This document shows positions 49,056-60,628 of a stretch of 64,000 nucleotides of DNA, piece after piece (the stretch's first letter is position 1; each line of letters begins with the position of its first letter). Below the pieces are notes generated by a model. It worked only from the letters and a program-made list of their open reading frames with translations, searched no databases and had not been told where the DNA came from. Both the position numbers and the translations under genes were made by a program. The stretch covers positions 1,178,001 to 1,242,000 of the forward strand of contig MARA01000010.1 in the NCBI GenBank assembly GCA_001792895.1, in the 5' to 3' direction. Source of the stretch: Lentinus brumalis. Its lineage: Eukaryota > Basidiomycota > Agaricomycetes > Polyporales > Polyporaceae.

Positions 49056-50528
49056 GGTGGTCGTAAGGTCGTTAGAGGTTGGTCTTGAAGCTGTAAGAGG
49101 GTGTAAGCAAGAGATGCGGACCGGGGAGGGGGAGCACGAGATACGCACGAGGAGGGGGTTGTGGGCGAGCGAAGTGCAGCGGATGGCGGATGAGACAGGC
49201 TGCACTCGAGACTTTATTGCATTGCGGGGCTTGACGTCAGCCTCGCCGCATCCAGCCCCTCCTTCCATATACGTCACTGCCCACTCAACGCCCTGGCAAG
49301 CGCCCGTCGCTGACCTCACAGGAACCGTCTGCGGGTCCTGGCCGCCCTGCTCTCACCATCCACGACAACTCCACAACGCACACGTGGACCATACTTGACC
49401 TTCCGCGGATACACCGACTCGGATGTCTGCGCAACTTGTCTTCAGTGCACCTCATTGCACGGCAGGGATCTCGGCGTTTCGGACGGGCCAAAAGGCGTGC
49501 TATTGCCGCGTGAGGTAACCTTTCAACCGCCTTTTGTCCCGTTTCGAGCACAACGAGACAAAAGGAAACCTCGGACGGCGTATTTACCTCGACTTTTCGC
49601 CCGTCTGAAACACTGAGATCCCCGCCGTGTTGCCTCTCGTGCGGAATGCGATGTCATCCTTGGCCATAACGAGGCTTCCGCAGCTGCCAAACCCATCATC
49701 CGTTGCTGCGCATGTGTGTCTAACGCAGAGGCAAAGCAGGGAGGGCTGTGAATTCTAGCCGATCTTTTTCTATCGCTTCACGGTCGGTACATTTCTCCGA
49801 CCGCTGCGCATATCGCCGCACTAACAGTGCAAGATTCCCTACGGAGTCCACGGCTTGTCCTGGCCATACCGCAGTCTGCTCTACAGAATATCCCAAGTAG
49901 CCAAGAGAAGAAAAACTTGTACATGAGGCCTTCAGAGGTTCTCGCACCGGACTCTTTGGCCAATGCTGCAAAAAAGGACCTCGAATCTTCCGCCGATCCC
50001 TTGAAGTCCCAGTACACTACTGTACTGTTCTCGATTTCGGGGTGCGCTGTCATTCGGGTCTCGAGATGAGCTGGCTGAGAGCCCATGAGATCTTCTTTGT
50101 CCCACGCAGTCCCGGAAATTCCGGCATCTACCTATGTGGAGGGCCCTCAAGGGATAGCGCTGAGATCGGGAGCTATATCCGATCGACATGCACGTCTCTG
50201 GGCAAGTAAGCGGGCAAGTTCCTCATGGTGTACGTCCCCGAGCTCATGTCTTCCTTTGCGCCCTACAACAGTGATCTGCCCGTGACAACGCATCATTCTG
50301 CAGCAGGGCTTCGGTATCTCGTAACACACGTTTTGCGCAACGCGGTGAAGTGCAAAAGCAAACGCTACATTCGGCCTCATGGTAGGACTCATCATATACC
50401 TCTCCGGTGGACGCCGTTTCTGCTCGTTGATCCTTGACCCGATTACCGTGCCAGATCTCAAGTTGAAGGCGCCTTGTGGACCTTTGTCTCAGGCGATAGC
50501 GTCGGATAGTCCGTAGGACGCCGGCACC
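49056..50528. other. Intergenic left of the CACTA element, with one unrecognised minus-strand frame
   Basis: The Sur7 promoter occupies the first few hundred bases. A minus-strand frame at 50086-49778 (102 codons) starts MGSQPAHLETRMTAHPEIEN and contains STVVYWDFKGSAED; its N-terminal 60 residues look protein-like, then the frame becomes odd after a gtttttctt stretch that may be an intron donor. I do not recognise the family and do not call a gene. Confidence 0.3.
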
Positions 50529-50554
50529 AAGACACTACGGGAAGTAAACACACT

Positions 50555-50770
50555 TGTAATCAGTGTATGGTACAATTCGAAGCCCGATAACATTGTATGA
50601 TACACTGTTTGTAGTCACACTTTTAATCAGTGTTCACTTATTAGCGCTGTATAACACAGCTTCTAAAAGTGTTAATAGAATCAGTGTATTGTACACTAGT
50701 GAATCATTGTATGGCACACTACAATTCGAATACAATCATTTCAAGTGTTTAAAACAACTGCGAACTAAGC
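50555..50770. repeat. Left sub-terminal repeat array of the CACTA element
   Basis: At least six dispersed copies of a ~14-nt palindromic motif such as CAGTGTATGGTACA, TTGTATGATACACTG and AGTGTATTGTACACT. Sub-terminal motifs of this kind bind the transposase in CACTA elements. Confidence 0.75.
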
Positions 50771-52254
50771 ACACGGCGTGACCGATGCAATGTCTCAATG
50801 AGACTACTTACGGTGTTGTTCTAGTGTGTAGCTTCTGCAAATACTGGATCGACCATGCACGTAGCTAGATGTGCGATTTTCGAAGGGAAGTGCAAGTAAG
50901 TAACAGTAAGTAACCTGTACTTACTGGTACTTAAAGGCCGATTGGCGCTGGGGTTGCCGTTTACGGATGAAGGTCGATGATGATGTCATGGGCCGTAACT
51001 TCTGAGCGCTTGACCTCTCGCCGGAGTCGCTGCTCTTGACCTTCTACCACCACCATCTCCCTCGCGGTGCATCATATCTGTCTCACCTGCCGAACATAAA
51101 CTCCGGTAGTCTGCGAGTGAAGAGCGCATTGACGACGCACAGCTCCCGCCGACACGCACATGGACGCGCATATCAAAGTCCACGGATGCGCGGGACACGG
51201 GACATCACCGGCAGCTCGGTGCTCGCACGCACGCACAGGTGTAGACCATAAAGCCCTCAGGTATGTTGTGAAGTCGAGTACAGGACGTAGCAGCTAACTG
51301 TAGGGTTGCGTTCTAGGTGAGTATATGCGCATATAGTCAGGTCTGAAAGTGAGCAGGGGTTTTCGGACGCCAGAGAAGCGAGGTGCGGGCCTTCAGGTAC
51401 GTGTCTTCTGTGTGCGCGCTGTATCAGGGATGAGGCTAGCAGAGAGCGGGCGTGAGGCGCACACGTAACACCGGTGAGTGGAACAGTTTTGTGACTGCAG
51501 AGCGAAGGCAGGGTAGATGAGTGACATCGGTGCATGGGAGAGCGCGGGTGGTGACGGAGGGACGATGCAGCAGGCGTAACAATTCACATCAGCCGGTCGG
51601 TCACGCCGAGATGGAGGATAGGTGGACCGGAGATCAGCGCGACGGCGCGCGATAGGGAGGCTGAGCAAAGGACGGGGATGGTTGACGGAAGAGATGAAGC
51701 GAGGACGCATGACGACGGTACGAGACAACGCAAGTGGGTCGAGACGGGGTGAACAAGAGACTACGGTCTACCGGCAGGTGAGTACCGCGCGTGTACACGA
51801 GTAGCTTGCTGACGATGTCGACAAAGGGCCAATGCAAGTCAGGGCGCGGATGCAGCGGGACGCAAACCGGACACAGCGGGATCAGCAACTTCGCGTGCGA
51901 CGTCCAACGTCAATGTGGCGGTCGAGAACGACGCAGGGAAGACTCAAGCGACTCGAGGACTCGAGGACCGTGAGAGGTGGTGCGCGACACTCGTAAGTTC
52001 ATCGCTTCGCTCCCCATTCTCTCTCCTACCCCCTCGTATGCTTGAATACCGCGTCCTTACAGGACATGTATATACCTCGCTGTTCGTCTGTCAATATATG
52101 TCATATTCTGGTACCAGGTATGTGTGCGCCTGCACGATTTGAATCGCAGGTACTAGAATGCAACAGGACGCTTGTAATGACTGCATACAGCGCCTCCCTT
52201 AAGTGTCCGAAACAGTCCTAAAGCGTGCGGCGCACGCTAGTCATCATTGTCGCA

Positions 52255-52440
52255 AACACTGATGATCATTGTACAATACGCCGCGATCTGTCCTACCGAG
52301 GTGTTAGACACAACCATTATCGGTGTGCCATACAATGATAATAGCTGTACGCTACGCTCATAACGATGGTACTGCACACTTTTAACTATTGTGCCGTACA
52401 CTGATCAATCATTGTACAGACCACTTCGAATCATTGTATT
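52255..52440. repeat. Right sub-terminal repeat array of the CACTA element
   Basis: Inverted relatives of the left array: CATTGTACAATACG, GGTGTGCCATACAATG, ATTGTGCCGTACACTG and CATTGTACAG, ending at the right terminal repeat. Confidence 0.75.
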
Positions 52441-52458
52441 TACTTCCCGTAGTGAAGA

Positions 52459-53156
52459 GCACTCATACTCTAAATCCACCGTCTGGTCACCTCGAGGCGT
52501 TCGACTTAATCTCGCAGCGATCCTTGCACGTCACACTGCCGCACATCCTTGGGCTGGCGAGCCACCCCCGGTCCTTCTCTCCAGCCACAGACTTCGTTGC
52601 TTGCCCGTGTCGAACCTCCTTTGTGCGGCGCCTCAGCCGCGGCATAATGTGGAAAGACCCAGCATGCATTCTCCCCCGTTTCAGTCGCCGCGAGCCATTC
52701 ACCGGGTCTCGCGATGCCTATGCGTGCGCAGCTGGCAAGGGCCGTATGCTAAGTCAGCGTTCGGTCCACAATTGTCCACTTCTCATTCACCCATGCCGTT
52801 TGCTCAAAATGCCCGTGTCCGCCATACAAATGATGCACAACGCTTGCTCCGCGTCCCGCCGCCACTCCTTGTCTCTTATCACTGGCATTGAAGGCAGCAT
52901 TGACCTTGACGTCCCTTGGCTCGGCTCGTGTGTCATTGGTCGGCTCATACGCTTTGTTGGCCACGCTTAGGCAAAGCACGCTTCGGTGATCGTATAAGAA
53001 GGCGCTCTGGAGGTACAGCTTTGGTTTTAAACCAACAGACACCTTGGGCAAACCACGCCCGCTCTACGCTTCGTTCATCTCACTCCTCCAGGAGCCTACA
53101 TTACTTCGACCTTCAGCCTTCGATCTTCGCCTTATCGTTCCTTTTCTCCTCCAACC
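52459..53156. other. Intergenic between CACTA element and disordered-protein gene
   Basis: About 700 nt. I see no gene; the final 150 nt are C/T-rich (ttccttttctcctccaacc) and form the leader of the gene at 53157. Confidence 0.35.
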
Positions 53157-54794
53157 ATGCAACGACGATCGTCTCTCTCTCAGATGTTCCAGCGGATGCG
53201 CACGCGGTCGGATCCTGCTATGTGAGTGGCCACCGTTTCCTCCCCGGGGAGATCACTGACCACCGCTTCTCCGATGCTTCTTTCTCGTACACGCAGCGAA
53301 TTTCTCTCCGGCGGCAAGACGAAGAAGGCACCAGACGAGTCGTACTTCGATCACGATGAGACGAAAGACTGGCAGCCCAAACGTCGTCGGCCACCCGACT
53401 CCGGTCTCCGCTACCGTGGCCTCTCCCAACGTCACCGCAAGGTCTCGAAGGAGGAAATCAGGTACCCTCTCCTCCACCACCTCGAGGCCACACCCGATCC
53501 GGTCGAAAGCACGACGACATCGGACATATTGCCAGAGCGTCCCCCACGCCCAAGCTTGGATCAGCGCCCGCCTGTCGTGCGCGACCCACAGCTGCGGATG
53601 GAGGAACAGAAAGTGTATAGGAACCTGAACAGTGCAAAGCGACCGGAGCGGCCACGCGAGCAGGACCTGCCGTACGGCGCGGAGGGGAGCATCCCGCGCG
53701 TGCTCGTCAAAGAGGAGAGGCCACCCCCACCCGCTGCCGCTGTTCGGGGTCCGATCGCCAGGAAGCAGTATCTGGCGCGTTCGAACACTGTACCGTTCCC
53801 GTCGAACCACCGCGTGAACACTCATGGGGAGGACACTGTGCGCGCCCGTCATGCCAATGGGGCCACCAAAGCGATGGGGCCGCATCAACCACCGGCCCCG
53901 GCTCATGCGAAGGTCTACACGCCATTTGCGCCCATCTCGCCGCGCGATCGGCCACAGTACGATGCAACGTCGAGCCGCAACGCAGGTCATGCAGATGGAC
54001 CTTCTCACCTCGCGCAGGCCAGCTCGTCGACACAGCGGCTTCTCGATAGGGAACACGTGCCGACGCCTCCGCCGAAAGACTCCAAGTGGTTGGGCCCAAG
54101 CGCGCAGACCCGGTCCCCGGTCCCGTCGCAGATGCGCCGGCAAGATGGTGTGCGCAAGACCTCTTCGTCTGGGGACGTGCATCTCCCGCCTCAGCATGCG
54201 CGGTACCAGTTGCGAGACGAGAACGAGGCGCTAAACTCCCGCACGGAGGAGCAAGAGCTACGTACCGTCAGGTCGACGCCGCTGGACGCGTTCAAGCCCA
54301 ACGTGAGGCCTGTCCATCCGGCTGCTGCTCCTGGACTTCCTGCGCACCCTGCTGTACACCTGGGACGCGTAGGATCGAGGTCGAAGCCGCGCGATCCGGA
54401 CGTACCACGCGACGTCTCGCCGGACAATCCGCAAGGGCTGCCTACGCCCCGCAGGTCGAGGGAGGGGGAGCGCCCCGTCATTCAGCGACAACGCGAGCGC
54501 GCGCCGCAGGCCATCCACCCCGCCCATCGCCCAGAGCCACAGCCGGAGAGCGACCGCCAGAAACGGCGTCGCGAGAAGGAGAAGGCTGGGCGCACGGTCG
54601 ACTGGTATGGCATGGGCGAGTCCGTCTCTTGGGAGATTGTTCGTGCGCTCGCGGAGCCGGAGGAGGTGGTGCCTCTGCCCATTGACTGGAGCCAGTTCGT
54701 CGCCAATGGGAAGGACTACGGTACGAAGCCTCTGGAACTGCGCAAGCGGAAGGGCCAGGGGCCCGAGGCTCAGGCTGACAGGTACCAGAACTGA
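53157..54794 (+). CDS. Disordered orphan protein of unknown function
   Basis: Two exons (53157-53221 and 53297-54794, intron 75 nt) encode 520 residues starting MQRRSSLSQMFQRMRTRSDP. Nearly the whole protein is Pro/Arg/Ser/Gln-rich and predicted disordered, with many RPP/PPR motifs. The best conserved-looking parts are near the N-terminus (DWQPKRRRPPDSGLRYRGLS) and the C-terminus, where TVDWYGMGESVSWEIVRALA followed by VPLPIDWSQFVANGKDYGTK looks folded. I do not recognise the family. The long frame with strong G/C third positions supports a real gene. Confidence 0.7.
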
Positions 54795-55355
54795 ATGTTC
54801 AACGTTCAAGGCCGATATCATGACACGCGGTAACAGACAATGTCGTCCCTCTTCATGCGTCATACCTTGGCTTGCTGTCTATATCTCTTCACGCCATCTT
54901 CGTTTGCGCAGGTTGGCATCCCGTTACTCTGCGCTGCCGTCCTAGGATGCGCACCCACACACTCACTTTTGTCCTTATTTTTCTACCCTGTCTCGTTTAT
55001 TTGCTCACCCCGTCATCACATTCAACACAGGCAGACTCGGTGTCGCCGTGCGTATTTATTCACATTTTTGTTGTATTTGTAGTCAGATTATCCGCCAGTC
55101 GCCTTGTCGCGACCATCACCCTCCTTGTTCCACCTATTTATGTATACTCCTCCTCGCATAGTGCATACATATGTATCCGTATCGCTTCCCTCATCTGTAC
55201 TTACCATAGAGTCCTCTGTAGACTAACGTCCGTGTTCACTTACTATAATATATATGCGGTTTGATGTCATGCGGGCACTGCTCGCAGGCGTGCCCATTTC
55301 GGATGCAGCTCAAAGGTATGACATAGCTGCATCTCGCAGACGAAGAGCATGGTGA
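54795..55355. other. Convergent 3' regions
   Basis: 561 nt between convergent genes. T-rich and AT-rich (tatttgtagtcagatt; ttactataatatatatgcg), fitting two 3' UTRs; no gene. Confidence 0.45.
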
Positions 55356-57819
55356 TCACCAGATACGCTTGACCATCGTGAATCGGGTGATCTCTTCTAG
55401 GGGCAACCTCTTCCTCTTCCCGCCATCATTCTCCCCGTTCCGCTCGCCTATCTCGGCCACAGGAGTCACATCGTCGCGCTTGCTGTCGAGCAGAGTCTTG
55501 AGCTCCTTGTTGTATTGCTGTGAGAGTAGTATCGACGTTGAGCGGCCTCCATGCATTAGTCATGTGGAGACTACACACCTGCTCCTCTTTCCCTTCTCCG
55601 ATGGGATCTCGCCCGAAGTCGTTCACGCGATCGGCCTGCTCGCGTGCCTCCATGCCTGCCCGACGCTGCGTCGCGTACGTGAGGAGGCGCACTCCTAGAA
55701 TGATTTTGACGACGAGGAGGCTGTTGAAATACGCGAGTGAGTAACACGGTACCTTTCAAAAACTGGAACGGGAGCGACTGACCACCCCCAGAACAACAAC
55801 GCGAGTGCGCTCCACTTGGCAACGTTCATCCAATCATCAGGCGTGTACTCTTGCCACGACCGTGTCCAGAGCGGCGATTCGTCTGCGTGCATGGAGATAA
55901 GCAGTCCTATGGACTGCGAGCCTATCAGGACGGCTAGGACTGCGAGAGGCAGTGAGGCAAATCCCAGACGCCGCGCGACCAGGGGTGCCTGATCAACGTA
56001 TGTGTGCTATGAACAAGGTTGATCAGTTGCAGCCTTCCGTGCACGGACGCTTCGGATCGCGGCTTACCTTTCTGGCGCCACGTCGTCCGACTGCGCTACC
56101 GCTTGCAAGGTCGCGGCAGAGCACATCTGTGTACCGCTCGTATACTGAAGGCCGGATGTGATTGAACTTGGTAATGAAGGCGTGTTTGAGCCAGTCTACG
56201 ACAGTCTCCGAAGCCATCACGGTCAGGACAGGCTGGAAGGTAAGTAGTCAGTCCATCGGTACATTTTCAGGTGAAAACGAACAAGTGGCTACGCACATAC
56301 GAGATCGTCCAGAGGACATTATTGCCGCGGAACCAGCCAAAACTCTTCGGCAGGGCGAACCCCTCACTGAAGTTGAATGTAGAGCCGGAGAGCTCGATCA
56401 AGTTGCGAAAGGCAACTACGAGTAGCATCAGAGCAAGGGTGAAACGCTCCACGATATCTATGCACGGGATGAGCTAAAGGTGAGGGAGCCAACGGGTTGG
56501 GGGCAGTACCTGCGCAAGTGATCTGGAAGAGGCTATCCTTCTCGAACTTCTTGAAAACGCTACCCTTGATCTCGACAAACTGATTTGACACCAGAAGCGA
56601 CAACAGCGCGTTATCATAGGAATTGACAGCGACGTTGAGGGAAATCATCTGGTAGATCATCACCAGAGCATGCGCAACTATAGGTGGCATTAGCAGTGGA
56701 GTATGCAAGCATCATGCACTTACCAGTATACGAGACAGCCAGCAGGAAGTAGAGGAACGGTCGGAGGGTATGTGAGGTGGGTCGCTTTCGATGGGATATG
56801 TACTCTAGGGTAGACCGAGAGAACAGAGAGTCAATGATATCCTGCCCTATTGAAGCGCATAGACGATCCGCAATCTATGCGGAATGCATGACATGTCAGT
56901 CCCAACAAACAGACACTGACACGTGTTGGTGAACGCAAGCGTACTTCTAGTGCGTTGAAGATCACATACAATTTGATCGTGTCTTGTCCTCGTATGAAAT
57001 GGTATAGCTTGCTGGCGTCCGTCAAAGGGGCCAGAATGACAATAGAGACGACTAGTAGCATCCCTCGGAGGATGTCCGCCTTCTGCGAAGGTGGGAGAGG
57101 TTGGGAGCTACGAGACAAGGTATTCAAGAGGAGTCGCCAGAACGCAAGCGCGAAGCGGATCGGCAGGATGGTGAACGTATACATGAACGAGTCTAGACAC
57201 ACTATGAACCCAAACAGAAATATCTAAGCAGGTAACGCTGTCATCGATCGGGAAACAGCATTAAGCACATGCAACTCACCTTCTCTAGTGCTATGGGCAT
57301 GCTGAGGAAGTTGCTGACTCGTTCCCATTTAAGCTCCTGGTGCGAGTCGAAGTCTGTCGCAAGGAGCTCCTCTTGCAAGTAGTCCCATATTGAGAACGGA
57401 GGTTCGTGACCAGAGTCAAGGCTCGGAAAGGATGGAAGAGGTGCTGACAAGGGCGTTGTCGGTTGCGAGGGAGGAGACGGAAGTATAGGCGTGGGAGGTA
57501 GGGATGCATATGTCAGGGGAGGTCGTGACTGGTCCAAGGATGAGGAGGGGCTGTCGCGGGCACCAAATGAATGGGACACCTCTGGGAACCTGAACACATT
57601 CTCGTCTTCCGAGTGATACTCCTCGTGTGTGTGATTCGGGGAGAAATCGAACGTCTCGTTACTAGAGACAGACGACTCTCGTCGACGGCGCTTGGTCGAG
57701 GAGGAGGAGGTAGCTAGCGTTCCAAGTAGCTTTGGATTCCACCTGGCACCAGTTGCAGCTGAGGCAGAGAAGTAGCGACGGACGCGTTTCCGCTTGGGAG
57801 ACCGCGAAACTTGCGGCAT
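55356..57819 (-). CDS. TAPT1/Emp65-family ER membrane protein
   Basis: Minus strand, multi-exon, start at 57819 (MPQVSRSPKRKRVRRYFSAS) with a disordered Ser/Pro-rich N-terminus, stop at 55356. Family blocks in order: IWDYLQEELLATDFDS, ERVSNFLSMPIALEK, IFLFGFIVCLDSFMYTFTIL, PIRFALAFWRLLLN, IRGQDTIKLYVIFNALEIAD, RLCASIGQDIIDSLFS, VNSYDNALLSLLVSNQFVEI, KGSVFKKFEKDSLFQITCAD, IVERFTLALMLLVVAFRNL, PVLTVMASETVVDWLKHAFI, TKFNHIRPSVYERYTDVLC. These define TAPT1 (yeast Emp65), which with Slp1 protects folding soluble proteins in the ER. The C-terminus is charged (KRKRLPLEEITRFTMVKRIW). It shares a 279-bp promoter with the divergent mtTFB-like gene. The exact inner exon map was not fully resolved. Confidence 0.9.
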
Positions 57820-58098
57820 GGCGGGGCCTATGTCGTGTAAGACCCTCGTTCTGCGGAGGGAATAAGCTTGCGTACCCCCACCTGGCTAGTATACAGAGCT
57901 TGGGGCCTCGAGTAGTCGACAGAGCGGGCAGAGATCAGAGCAAGTCCGAGGTCGGAGGAGCGGTCGCGCGCCTTCGCGCGCGCGGTGGACGTCAGCTTAA
58001 CCTAATCTTATCGGCTAGGACGCCTTTCAAGATTAGATTAGATCGAGTTTCTGTTCAGTGGTGGCAAAGTCGTTTGCAGTCCGTGCTAGCCCACGATC
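57820..58098. promoter_or_regulatory. Bidirectional promoter, TAPT1 / mtTFB-like gene
   Basis: Only 279 bp separate two divergent ATGs. Features: a GC palindrome-like cgcgcgccttcgcgcgcgcgg near 57963 and an AT patch cttaacctaatctt with its inverse aagattagattagat near 58000-58040 (a short inverted repeat). Confidence 0.55.
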
Positions 58099-59556
58099 AT
58101 GTTCTCCCCGCGACTCTGTCTCAGGCGACCTCTTGCCCGCGCTTTCTCATCCTCCCCTACTTCGCTCCCATCTTTACCGCCACCTCCAGAATGGCGCAAA
58201 CAATTTCCCTGGGTCACCCTCACTCGCCGGGAACGTGCGGTCGTCAAGAATCCTGACACCGCACGAGCATTAGCTCGCGCGTTCCTCCCAAATAACACAA
58301 GCACAAATGATCGGGGCAGGGTTGTTGTTGAGGCATTTCCTGGTAAGCATGGACTATCTGCGCGCATGATCCGTCTACTCAACCTCTGTAGGACCCGGCG
58401 CGCTGTCACGCGCCATGCTTGAGTTGCCATCTTCATCCCTCCGCAAGCTTATCATCCTCGAGGATGACGAGCTGTTCCTCAAACATCTCAAGGTAAGTTG
58501 TGTACTTGGAACTTACCAGGCGAAGTACTCAGAATCATAGCCATTGGAAGAAGCGGACCCGCGCGTAACTGTCGTCCCGATGTCCGGCCACGACTGGGAT
58601 ACGTACGCGCACATTCAAGAGCAAGGTCTGCTGAAGGACGTCGAGATCGCCCCATGGGAAGAGAACTCACGTGAGTGTGCATCATATCTATGGTTCATCT
58701 CCTTCCGCGACTGTCGCTCACGAAGTTTCGTAGTCCCCAACCTGCACTTCGTCGCTCACCTGAACCACAACGTTAAAGGCGAACAATTGATAGCGCAACT
58801 ATTCCGCTGTATTCCAGAGCGCTCATGGCTGTTCCAATATGGGCGGGTACCGATGAGCATCCTCATGAGCGACTGGGTTTGGACGGTGCGATCACACAAC
58901 TCAGGATTCAAGGAAACGTGCTCACAGTGATAACAGCGATTATCTGCCCCACCCGGCAGCGTGCGACGATGTAAACTGGCAGTCGTTGGGGAGGCGACGG
59001 CGGACATCAGGGAGGCCGTCGACCCCGACTACCTTGCTCCATACGATGATCACTTTCACCCACCTGGCCCTGTTGGGAAGGGGTCTACGTCGACGAGGAA
59101 AGTAGGACAGCCCATGCACGCTATCACTTCAATACCCTACGCCGAGCAGATTATACAGAGGGGCATGACGGATCAGTGGGACTACTGCTTGCGGAGACTC
59201 TTCGTCCTGAAGAGCACAAAGCTCGCGGACGCACTGAAGTGCGTCACCCTCCCGTCCTTTCTCACTGGGATTTAACTGGCCTAACCTCGCATCGTATACG
59301 TAGCTCGCTCGCCCCCGGAGCGAAAACATTGATTGACGCACTGACGTCCCCGACTGTACCTCGAGAACAGCGTGTCAACGTCAACAAAAAGGTCGGGGCG
59401 TTGAACATCTCCGACTGGGCACTCCTCATGCGCGCGTTCAACAACTGGCCGTTCAAGCCCCAGGTACGTACCCTTGTTTCTCTCTTCGGTTCACGGCGTT
59501 GAATCGCACCACAGGAATTGATGATCACCGACGCTTTCATGAGCGAGTATGACTGA
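58099..59556 (+). CDS. Mitochondrial transcription factor B / rRNA adenine dimethyltransferase-like (mtTFB)
   Basis: Seven exons (58099-58342, 58392-58492, 58541-58670, 58734-58885, 58937-59238, 59304-59463, 59515-59556) give 376 residues. The N-terminus MFSPRLCLRRPLARAFSSSP is a good mitochondrial targeting sequence. The Rossmann methyltransferase core shows motif I VVEAFPGPGALSRAML (split by intron 1), the acidic residue of motif II in LIILEDDELF, and the region ending PNLHFVAHLNHNVKGEQLIA. Next come VPMSILMSDWVWT, RLSAPPGSVRRCKLAVVGEA and PYDDHFHPP, a C-terminal pattern seen in fungal mtTFB/Mtf1-like proteins. Motif IV reads NLHF where NIPY-type (N-L/I-P-[YF]) is typical of active dimethylases, so it may act as a transcription factor rather than a methyltransferase. 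Confidence 0.72.
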
Positions 59557-60628
59557 TGTTGCGTATACCGTACATCTATACGGACCACTCCCTGCTGTGG
59601 GCGGCCGGAGCGCCTTGCTACCTTAGTTGCTACTAATCTAGCAATATTTATCTTCCATCCGAGATCTCCCCTCCCTCCGAGCCTGTCCACCTCCCCCGAG
59701 CGAGACAGAATGTGTCTTGCCGTCTCAAAGGACTAGACACGGCCCTGAAGAATCTCAAGGCCCATGGGAGAGTCGGGCGCGGAAGAGATGACAAAGGTGC
59801 GCACGTCACACATCCTTACATTCTCGGACTTGTCCCCAGCCCGGTTGTACTCTTTGGGACTCCTGTCCTCCATGGCCGAAACCACCAGTTACCAACGGTG
59901 CCTCCCCGATACCGCATTACCACACAAAGTCGTCTCTTTCGATTCCTCTTCTATGCATTGCGGCAGACGCATTCGAGGTTGAATACTCACCATCGACTTT
60001 GAAGAGGGGATGGGCTCGAAAAGGGCTGATTGAATTTCCGTCGAAGGACAAAGTCGAACTGATCATGTATAAGTGCTAGAGATGAAGCTGCAGCCCTGAG
60101 GGCCTCGAGGAAGAATCGGCTAAGGTCAACGTACGGACCTGCCGGTGTTCCGGAGCGAGCGCAGGGTCCGCGGGCTTATCTGCGGTTGATCACCTCCTTC
60201 CAGCTGTCATCGAGTTCCGCGACCTTGAAAGTACAGTACGTAGCTCAAGTCTTACTTATGAGACCTGGTCGCCTCTAGCGTCAGTTATTATGCCCGGACG
60301 TATCGTCTGACTCCGGATGCGCTACGAGCGATGAACAGACTCGCCGGACTGATAAGTACTGCGTGCAGAGTACGGAGGACTCCAATCTCGAGGGTTAAAC
60401 TTGACCAATGATGGCTAAGTGCCCCTTCAGATTCCACGGTGGAATATATAATCACTGGGCAATCTATACGTCTCGAGCCAGCAAGCGTGCGGATGAAAGC
60501 GACAGCAGTAAGCAAGGAAACTACACTAGAGGTACAGGTTGGTAAAGGGCGTATCAAGCTTCAGCAGGCAGCGCCCTTCGTTGAGGCTCCGGGGAGTCAG
60601 GCCAGTCAATAGGCTCCTGCACACGACG
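59557..60628. other. Intergenic between mtTFB-like gene and MCL1 3' end, unclear content
   Basis: 1.07 kb. Short plus-strand pieces (for example MAETTSYQRCLPDTALPHK at 59871) look slightly protein-like, but I cannot join them into a gene or name a family. No RNA gene is supported. Confidence 0.3.

Larger units (their letters stand above)
50533..52454. mobile_element. 1,922-bp non-autonomous CACTA-type (EnSpm/CMC) DNA transposon
   Basis: The ends are perfect 16-bp inverted repeats: CACTACGGGAAGTAAA at 50533-50548 and its mirror at 52439-52454. Both are flanked by a direct AAGA (50529-50532 and 52455-52458), a target-site duplication. The CACTA terminus is the hallmark of this superfamily; duplications of 3 bp are usual, and the fourth base here may be chance. 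Sub-terminal regions (50555-50770 and 52255-52440) are AT-rich and packed with short variants of TGTAYNNTACA and CATTGTAC in both orientations, as is typical. The interior has no transposase frame. The complete ends and matching duplication mark a recent, mobilisable insertion. Confidence 0.88.

Noticed and set aside
60175..60200. gatcacctcctt, identical to the bacterial 16S rRNA 3' end (anti-Shine-Dalgarno)
   Set aside because: The match is about 12-20 nt with mismatches upstream and no further rRNA sequence; nuclear fungal context makes chance more likely.
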